Shown one piece after another: positions 57,010-64,000 of a stretch of DNA of 64,000 bases. A model generated the notes under the pieces. It did not search any database, was not told the origin of the DNA, and saw only the letters and a program-made list of their open reading frames with translations. The position numbers and the translations under genes are program-made. Source of the DNA: Achatina immaculata (Eukaryota > Mollusca > Gastropoda > Stylommatophora > Achatinidae); contig CM019708.1 of the NCBI GenBank assembly GCA_009760885.1, positions 14,486,531 to 14,550,530 on the forward strand, written 5' to 3'. Every line of letters starts with the position of its first letter. Within the stretch, counting starts at the first letter, position 1.

Positions 57010-57549
57010 GATACTAAGATAACGGGGAGATAGAGAAATGTAAGTTTGATTTTATAACATGCACATATTATTGTCTGGTTTGAACGTCTACATTAAAAGT
57101 TAAAAGAAACAAATAATAATTTCATCATTATCTGTTCATGAACGGGGTTTTTTTAACCTTCATTTTCTATTATATCATGGCACAATGACAACTGTGGTCT
57201 AGTATAACTAGTGTGCCTCATCATTCAGTTAGATATCTTTTTATGTTCAGTTTTAGTACACAAAGATACAAGTGTCAGGTATCCTGGATTAACAGGCGCG
57301 AACTGAGTGGAACCCATTCTCTTCACTTCGAGAGGTCATTTCTCTGAAAACTGAGACAGAATGTCTTTATAAACACAGCTGAAATACATTGTTTAGATAT
57401 GTTCTACTTTTTCTAAATTTTAACAGGAAAAAAAACTTCAACAGAGGTATGATTCAGCACTGCGGAAACTAAAGATGTAGGTTCCTTCCTGGTTATGTTT
57501 CATCAGTTCTGACATGTGAGCTGACAACTTGAGTCTAAATCTCACGCGA

Positions 57550-57790
57550 ACGTGACGATACAACATACAAGTGATAATGTCATCTGCTCGATATAACATA
57601 CAAGAGATAATGTCATCTCCTAGATACAACATACAAGTGATAATGTCATCTGCTCGATACAACATACAAGTGATAATGTTATCTGCTAGATACAACATAC
57701 AAGTGATAATGTTATCTGTTCGATACAACATACATTGATAATATCATCTGCTCGATACAACATTCAAGTTATAATGCAACATACGAGTAC
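57550..57790. repeat. 33-bp minisatellite (copy B)
   Basis: About seven units homologous to 25,553-25,800 (GATAATGTCATCTGCTCGAT plus ACAACATACAAGT). It lies in the probable first intron of the EF-hand gene. Confidence 0.88.
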
Positions 57791-58577
57791 ATTAAATAAC
57801 AGCCTGCAAGGGAGAAATTATTTCTTCTTCAACAAGGAGAAAATTAGTTATTCACTGTTACAGAGTAGTGATTGTTATAATTTTGTAAAAAAAATTATAT
57901 AATTACTGTAGCAAGATTCTAAATGTTCCTAAATTACTGAGAATATACAGTTATTTAGTTCTTCACAGCAATTGCTTTGTCTTCTCTCATACACAATAAA
58001 TATAACCCTGCTAAGAACAGAGAGTTAGTTCTTCACCTGCTGCATGTTTTATTTGATAGTTTCTTCATGTAAAGGTAAGCAATGTCTTCAGGACCTAAGA
58101 TTTCACTTACAAATGCTAGACGATATAATCAAGACATCAACTTTACAGAAAAAACCTTTCCGTGCTGGGATCTCACGTCAGATAACTAGGAACAATAAAG
58201 TGATACGTTTTATAACAAAGATTTCTGATATAGAGAAAATGTGCGAGGATCGCGTGTAGGAATCTGTGTCCACAATCCAGCCTTAACTGGAATGTTTTCC
58301 ACATCACCGCGCCATCGTTTCACGACTGAGTAAAATAATTTATTCTTTTCTTTTTAACCTTTGCCTGGAAGATAATAAACAATTTTAATTATATATGAGA
58401 AACATACATGGTAAATATAAATAATGGATATATTTGTATGTAAGTTTCAGATAATACGCATACTACAAAGCAATGAAAAATGCAATGATATGAAACATAA
58501 TTGGGATGTAAATAAACTGAATTATTCATCAGTCAGTGATACATAAAAAAAAAGTTCATGCACAGAAATATACTTTA

Positions 58578-58965
58578 GAGGCACCTTCTGGGAGCATAGT
58601 TGAGGCACCTTCTGGGAGTATAGTTGAGGCACCTTCTGGGAATATAATTGAGGCACCTTCTGGAAGCATAGTTGAGGCTCCTTCTGGGAATATAATTGAG
58701 GCACCCTCTGGGAGCATAGCTGAGGCACCTTCTTGGAATATAATTGAGGCATCTTCTTGGAATATAATTGAGGCACCTCCTGGGAGCATAGTTGAGGCAC
58801 TTTCTTGGAATATAATTGAGGCACCTTCTGGGAGCATAGTTGAGGCACCTTCTTGGAATATAATTGAGGTACCTTCTTGGAATATAATTGAGGCACCTTC
58901 TGGGAATATAATTGAGGCACCTACTGGCAGTACAGTTGAGACACCTTCTAGGAGTTTACTTGACG
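58578..58965. repeat. 24-bp minisatellite, expanded in copy B
   Basis: About 16 units of GAGGCACCTTCTGGGAGCAT plus AGTT, with an alternate GGAATATAATT form. Three or four units exist at the matching site in copy A. Because 24 is a multiple of three, both strands are open (EAPSGSIV and KVPQLYSQ periodic peptides). I treat these frames as artefacts. Confidence 0.92.
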
Positions 58966-59002
58966 CACCTTCTGCTGTATACATGTTTAAAGTTATACTT
59001 AC

Positions 59003-59046
59003 CTGAAGTCTGGAGGTTTCGATTACTTGAAAACTGATAAAAGTTT
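59003..59046 (-). other. probable 5' UTR exon of the EF-hand gene
   Basis: The minus strand has a consensus donor CTTCAG/GTAAGT at 59,003/59,002, conserved in position in copy A. The next acceptor on that strand with an in-range ATG is at 57,013, four bases before the EF-hand start codon. The upstream limit is inferred from the TATA-like box at 59,071-59,078. RNA evidence would settle it. Confidence 0.5.
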
Positions 59047-59098
59047 GTGGATAGAGCAACAAGACTGTATCTTTTATAGAAAATTGTATTCTATGACG
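59047..59098 (+). mobile_element. remnant of a Nimb-like LINE 3' end
   Basis: GTGGATAGAGCAACAAG and GAAAATTGTATTCTATGAC match 34,373-34,421, the last about 50 bp of the Nimb-like element before its (AATC)n tail. It lies at the same relative position in duplication copy B as the full element in copy A. Confidence 0.65.
59071..59078 (-). promoter_or_regulatory. TATA-like box, possible EF-hand promoter
   Basis: TATAAAAG on the minus strand, about 70 bp upstream of the putative UTR-exon donor and inside the LINE remnant. The LINE at 34.4 kb has CTTTTACA at this point, so one base change made the box. No equivalent exists in copy A. Confidence 0.35.
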
Positions 59099-59370
59099 AA
59101 GTTGTATGTTTTTTGCCGAATAATCATAGCATGCATCTTGAAAAATGAAACCGATAAACAAAGATACTTTAGAATTCCGTGATCTTTGGAAGAAAACAAA
59201 TGATAAGATATTTCATTTAAGATAGAGCTCATTTTTATGTGCGTTTCAGCATGTGATTTTTTTATCTTTGAATATTTTTAAACTTCACATGTAGAGGATA
59301 GGATTTAATTATGATGTGATGTGCACATAAGTTTGACAGTTATTTTATCTACAAGAAATAATGAATAGAT

Positions 59371-59706
59371 TCCTTCTTATATCTTACATTCTTCACGTGC
59401 TGTTAAGCGTCACATAAGGCCTGCATGGTAGTTTGCCAAGATGTCCTGTCTTCGGCGAGTTTTTCAATCTCATCAAGGGATGTTATGATGTTATGCCCAC
59501 TGAATTTGCTTCTCTCAACAATGTCCTCTTTAGAGTTTCACGTGGTCGACCTCTTTTTCTTCAGCCCGTTGTGTTTCACTTGATAGCTTGTTTGGGGATT
59601 CTTTGATTGTTTCTTCTCATCACACGACCTACATATGTCCATCTTCTTTTTCTGATCAACCATGAGACAGTTTGTTGTTCGCTCATCTGTCTGATCTCTG
59701 CGTTGT
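59371..59706 (-). pseudogene. RTE-like LINE family 2 C-terminal tail
   Basis: The minus strand matches the last about 330 bp of the element at 49,269, with diverged RKKMDICRSC-type and RALCDV-type regions and a TATAAGAAGG tail. The empty site is visible at 35,250-35,270 in copy A (GAATAGATTC then TTTGTAAGCATTTTA), so it inserted after the duplication. Confidence 0.78.
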
Positions 59707-60050
59707 AGATTTACTTGCACGCATTTTATTCAGTAATACTTCAGATTTCGAATATTGTTTGGTTCAAAAGTTTGAGTTTTTTCCCTTTAAAACATTCATC
59801 AATATCTGCTGTTTTAAAACATTCATCAATATCTGCTGTTTTAAAACAATCAGAAACGTTAATTGATTAGAGGTTTCAGATTGTCTTCTATAAAATAAAT
59901 AATTAGATTACTGTCGTGCTGGCCGCAATGTGCAGCTGGAAAGTTTCCAGACTACTCACCGTCAATGTATCGCTCGAGTATTCCAGACCACTCACCGTGA
60001 ATGTATCATTCTACTATTAACTCTTTGTACACCTGAGTCACGTGTTAGTT

Positions 60051-60440
60051 AGTGTGTCTGTTACCCCCAGGTCGGTAGTGGTTCTTTCTTCTTCTTCTTC
60101 TTAAGAAAGGAAAAAGTATATTTTTGTTTCCCCCAGTCTAGAAATATTTTAAGAATGACAAAGAGATTCAGTTTTATGTCTTGAAGTGGAGCTCTGTATG
60201 AAGCATTTCCTAGAACCGTGTCTTGCCTTATTCCGTCATGAAGGTGTAGTCATCACAACATCTTGTTACTTGAGTAGGTGGAATAGATTATTGCTGAGAC
60301 TTTGTTAGCTGGCAGAAAATAAACTTCTCCATCCGTGTAGCACTGTTATCTTTGTTATTACTTAACTGAAAGAGAAGAAAGAGGGCAGGTGTGGGTGACT
60401 GTTTGTGTGTGCGTAAAGATAGAGAGAGGGAGGGAGCGAG

Positions 60441-60479
<39 letters not shown>

Positions 60480-61555
60480 GGAAAGAAGGGAGAAGCAGAC
60501 AAAAGATACAAGAAGAGAAGGAGAAGACTGTTAAATCTTATATTGTAAAAATTGTTAAAAGCTGATGCGATGCTCTGTACCTGGCTATTTCCGGTATTTT
60601 AGCTAGTGGTTACAGATCTACTGGCTCAGTTGATGACTTCTCGCACAAAATGATGACAAAGACGCCAGAAAGCGTATATGAGAACCTGAAGTTACTGATT
60701 TGTAGAAATCTTTAGTACTATCAAATGTTTGAACAGTAACAGCTGTGTGTCATGCAAAACAAATATAAAGATAAGACTAAGAGCATGTCTACTGCAGGTG
60801 GAAAGTGGAAACTGGTGCATAGTTCGTTTCTAGACCTTTTCGGTTTTTACAAAAACACGTAAGTGATAAGAAAATATCATGTCACAAGATAAGATTTTTG
60901 AGTGCTAAAATTTAAGAAAGTGTAACTGGCGGGATATTAGTTTATTTAAGAAATCATCGTCACTATCGTGTAGTTTTATATGTTAATATAAGAACTTTGA
61001 CAAAGATCAAGTATTTTTTTTTTATAAAGAAATAGACATTGACTTTTAAAGCATTTTCATCAAGTTTATGTTCCATCATTTTCACAGTCATATTTTTGTA
61101 ATACATCTTCATGGTATAAGATCTTTCCAATCAGATTGTGTAGTGTACAGTATCATAATCGGATCATTTCTTGCTTTTTCACATATCAGGATGTTCTTAC
61201 CACATCAATAGTTTGAATCCTCACTTTTGTACTAGAATAACTTTGTCACAGAGTCCAGTATAAGCTTTGAGAATCAGTATTTGTTAGTGTTAAATTTGAT
61301 GGAAAGAATCAGTCATGAAAGCTGGAAAAGTTAAGCAAAATCTGTGTAGGTAAATTAAAATTAATGAAGTCTAAGGTCTAGTGAAAGGGGTACTTTAACA
61401 ACCTTATGTGACTCATAATCAAGCTTCGAGGAACTGATAAAAGAATGGCAGTCATCGAAAACCATCTAACCATAGTCTTTTTTTTGGACACGATATTCTG
61501 ATGCTTCTTGTAACACAGACTGACTACTACTTTAGCTTGTTAACACAGACTTAAA
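60051..61555. other. unannotated region
   Basis: Beyond the duplication. It contains (TTC)n near 60,085-60,105 and (GA)n near 60,420-60,476. No gene, array or retrotransposon motif recognised. Confidence 0.4.
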
Positions 61556-61559
61556 GTAG

Positions 61560-63125
61560 GAGAATGCAGTTTTGTAGTTACAGTCAGTCATTTGCAGGTC
61601 CCTTGCGGAACTTTGCCTCCCTAACAGCTGTCTTGTAGTCCTCTGTGTTGTAAGCAATATGCAGTGCTGCTGATACTTCCATTTGCAGATTATCAACGAA
61701 GTCTTGCAGGCATCTACGCTTTGGTCTTCCTCTCTTTCTTTTTCCCATTGTGTACCCTTCCAAGACAGTATTCTATAAATTCTCATGACGTTTAATGTGT
61801 CCAAAATATTTATATTTTCTCTGACTAATCCTCTTTACTAGCCAGCCCTCTTCAATATTATGTTCTTGTAGTATGGATCTATTTGTTCGTTTTCTATGCC
61901 CATGTTATTTGAAGGACTTATCTGTAGCATTTATATTCAAATGCATTTATGTGTTTCTCATCCGTTTTGTTAAGTTTCCAGGTCTCACAGGCATATGTTG
62001 CGATGGTAAAAATGCATGCCCTTAAAAATCTTATTTTTGTAGTTCTGTCTGTTCCTCTCCAAAGTGCAGCCAACGCTTGAACAACATATGTCTTCCAAAA
62101 CCTAGACTTGATCTTTACAAGAAAAGCTTTAGTTATTCTGCTGCTCGTCTTTGGAATACCCTCCCATCCTATATAAAAAATATAAATTATACTCCTTCCT
62201 ACAACTACAAGCTTTCCCAATATCTATTTGATGTCGACTACATGCCTCCATGAATTATAAAACTTAAAAGTTATCTTAAGCTGCTCTTATAGACACCGAA
62301 TACAATTAATTGTTTTCTGAATAGTCCCGAAAATTTTGTTTAGTAGATAGTCATTTATAATGTATGTAGTTACTTCTGTACTGAGTGAATGTTTAAGAGC
62401 GAAACGTAAATGTTATATTTTATTTTATGTATCTCAGCTTCAATGTTAGTTATGTTTGTTATATGAACAGCATATTTGTAGAATGTCTGGAATAGAGTGA
62501 AAGATTTATGATAAAGGGCAGAATGTCAGACGGGCCCGCGTGCCCAATTCTTAACCCTTTTGAAATAAAGATCAATCAATCAATCAATCTCCCCAGCTTC
62601 TTTAGTTGTTTCACTTTCTGAAGAGCGATAGATGTCCTCCTTTTAATTTCCCTCATTTTATCTCCATTCTTAGTTAGTAGTGATCCAAGATATTCAAAAC
62701 TCTCCACTTCTTCCAGTTTTTCCTTATTGATAAATATTTCAGCTGCCTTGTTTGTTTTGTCAGTTGTCATCAATTTAGTTTTCTTTGCATTAAGATAGAG
62801 GTTTTACTCTTCGCTGTTCTTACAGACTGACATAATTAGTTTTTGCAGTCTTTTTTGTGTTGTGGAGAGTAATACTGTGTCATTTGCATATCTAATCTCT
62901 GGTATTTCATAACCTCCAATTGTTATGGCGTCGTAATATTCTTTGTCTACATCTTCTCTATCATTCCTCTTTAGATTTTCAGTAGACACGTTTAATAAGT
63001 AAGACGACAGGATGTAACCCTGACGGACCCCTTGTTTAATGTCAAACCAAGTTGTTGTTTCACCATTTGTTCTTACTGCTATTGTTGACCTAGATACAGC
63101 AGTGATATTAAATGTATCATATGCA
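61560..63125 (-). pseudogene. LINE family 1, RT C-terminal half, interrupted
   Basis: Minus strand: EIRYANDTVLLSTTQKRLQK (62,804-62,989; YAND where YADD is expected), INKEKLEEVESFEYLGSLLT and KRRTSIALQKVKQLKK (62,594-62,773). After the insert come TKIRFLRACIFTIATYACET (61,918-62,060) and the diverged RPRR/AKFRKGPAND end (about 61,585-61,760). A CR1-like 3' end splits it at 62,065-62,593. Inactive. Confidence 0.82.
62065..62593 (+). mobile_element. CR1-like LINE 3' end inserted into LINE family 1
   Basis: Plus strand: YKKSFSYSAARLWNTLPSYI, then a stop, about 330 bp of 3' UTR nearly identical to the complement of 36,217-36,545, and an (AATC)n tail. The uninterrupted family 1 copy at 21,380-21,400 reads TTCCTCTCCACAGCTTC. 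Here the insert splits it as CCTCTCC...CTCCCCAGCTTC, leaving about a 4-bp duplication. Confidence 0.85.
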
Positions 63126-63149
63126 GGATTAGACCTCCAAAAAATAGTA

Positions 63150-63285
63150 CTTTAATGAAACGTGAGAGAAAGAAAAATCACAAGAGAATTATCTGAGATT
63201 CGAACTACGGATTCTGGTAGGACGAGCAGCCGTCTAGCCACGAGAGAACAGCGTATTAGCGAACTGCGCTATCTCGCACCTCCAT
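63150..63285 (-). mobile_element. second tRNA-headed SINE type
   Basis: The minus strand begins GGAGGTGCGAGATAGCGCAG and has TAGCGCAGTTCGCTAATACG in A-box position and AGTTCGAATCTC in B-box position. The spacing is tRNA-like, but the cloverleaf is not convincing. It differs from the SINE family at 5 kb and 22 kb. Only one copy was seen here. Confidence 0.6.
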
Positions 63286-63289
63286 TTAA

Positions 63290-63705
63290 AATGTTGTATG
63301 AAGGATGCTATGCCTACTAAACTGGCCTCTCTTAACAGTTTCCTCTTTAGTCGTTCACATGCCCTGTTGTGTCCCACTTGATAGCTTGTTTTGGAATTCT
63401 CTGATCGTTTCTTCTCATCACGTCAACAACATATGCCCATCTCCTTTTCATGAATACCCATGAGACAGGTTATTGTTCAGTCATCTGTCTTATCTCTGCA
63501 TTGTTCTTGAATTCGTTCCACTTGATGCCGAGTATTTTCCTTAGGCATTTGTTTTCAAAAGAGTCTAATTTCCTGTCTATTTATTTAGATGTTTACCAGC
63601 TTTGACATGCATAAATGAGGGTGGATATTACATTTGAACTGAATAATCTTAACTTGGTTTTTGTGCTTCTAACTTTTGAGCGCCATATATTCTCAAAATT
63701 CTTGA
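63290..63705 (-). pseudogene. RTE-like LINE family 2 fragment
   Basis: The minus strand is similar to 49,380-49,790: TGATAGCTTGTTTTGG, CAACATATGCCCATCTCCTT and GATGCCGAGTATTTTCCTTA are shared. The 3' end is missing and the frame is broken. Confidence 0.75.
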
Positions 63706-64000
63706 AGCTCACTTGTAAAACTTGTTTGGTGCAAGTTTACATTTATAATTAGTGGGAGGAATATTTTCTCAGGAACGCTACAGACCAACATTTCCCTTGG
63801 CAATGTACTACCTACTCGAGGCCAGACTAGCTCCCCCATCATGACCGCCAACCCAGGTTCTCCCCTCCTTGCTATCTTGTATGCTATGTCTGCATAAATT
63901 CTGAGCATTTAATCAACACAACATCACACTGACATGCAGTACAAATCACGAAGTCTGAATTCAATAATACAACAATTTTAATCTCACAAATGACCCAATA
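63706..64000. other. unannotated end of window
   Basis: No supported feature. A 71-codon minus frame (63,693-63,908) has no recognisable domain. Confidence 0.4.

Larger units (their letters stand above)
54681..60050. repeat. segmental duplication copy B
   Basis: Collinear with 21,811-28,370 plus 34,946-35,790, same orientation. It carries the intact EF-hand gene. Copy-specific insertions are LINE family 2 pieces at 55,893-56,740 and 59,371-59,706. Copy-specific expansion is the 24-bp array at 58,578-58,965. Confidence 0.85.

Noticed and set aside
58536..59006. 156-codon EAPSGSIV-repeat frame (plus) and 201- and 132-codon minus frames
   Set aside because: They exist only because the 24-bp minisatellite is a multiple of three. 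In copy A the array has three to four units and no comparable frame.
63150..63285. A tRNA gene
   Set aside because: A- and B-box-like words are present, but I could not fold a full cloverleaf with proper acceptor and anticodon stems. A SINE head is more likely.

Overview
The window looks like repeat-rich nuclear DNA of an invertebrate animal. I infer a lophotrochozoan, most likely a mollusc, but the sequence alone does not prove it. The reasons are a spliced gene with GT-AG introns, tRNA-headed SINEs, several non-LTR retrotransposon families (RTE-like, CR1/Jockey-like and I/Nimb-like with RNase H), a Penelope-like element, and very many minisatellites. There is no operon structure, CRISPR array or intact tRNA/rRNA gene. 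Almost every long open frame is a tandem repeat read through or a decayed retrotransposon.

Layout. 0-4.3 kb: CT-rich tracts, a 25-bp minisatellite with higher-order structure, and a 56-bp minisatellite. 4.4-7.3 kb: retrotransposon scraps, including a reverse transcriptase (RT) interrupted by a LINE tail plus a SINE at one target site. 7.3-13.5 kb: a decayed I/Nimb-like LINE in which two minisatellites (37 bp and 27 bp) have grown out of its own coding sequence; the 27-bp one is about 4.5 kb long. 13.5-21 kb: GC-rich tandem repeats, LINE tails, 44-bp and about 54-bp arrays, otherwise unremarkable. 21.8-35.8 kb: copy A of a segmental duplication, swollen by a SINE, a Penelope-like element, a Nimb-like LINE carrying a 315-bp inverted duplication, and other LINE tails. 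36-43 kb: a CR1-like LINE, a 27-bp array, a 48-bp array inside a 443-codon open frame, and a poly-G minisatellite. 44-52.9 kb: a CR1-like LINE with two near-full-length RTE-like elements nested about 30 bp apart. 53.2-54.6 kb: another RTE-like RT. 54.7-60.05 kb: copy B of the duplication. 60-64 kb: unrecognised sequence, then LINE tails with a nested CR1-like end and a second kind of SINE.

The one convincing host gene is in copy B, minus strand (54,685-57,009 plus a probable 5' UTR exon ending at 59,003). Three coding exons join in frame into a 120-residue protein with a signal peptide and four EF-hand loops, so a small secreted calcium-binding protein. In copy A, coding exons 2 and 3 are open and spliceable, but nearly all of the first coding exon (signal peptide and EF-hand 1) is replaced by a tetranucleotide repeat, so A is a broken paralogue. 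A TATA-like box about 70 bp upstream of the UTR donor in copy B lies in what appears to be a remnant of a Nimb LINE 3' end.

The most interesting themes are minisatellites born inside retrotransposon coding sequence, a tandem repeat that consumed an exon in one of two paralogues, and insertion histories that can be read because an uninterrupted copy lies in the same window.
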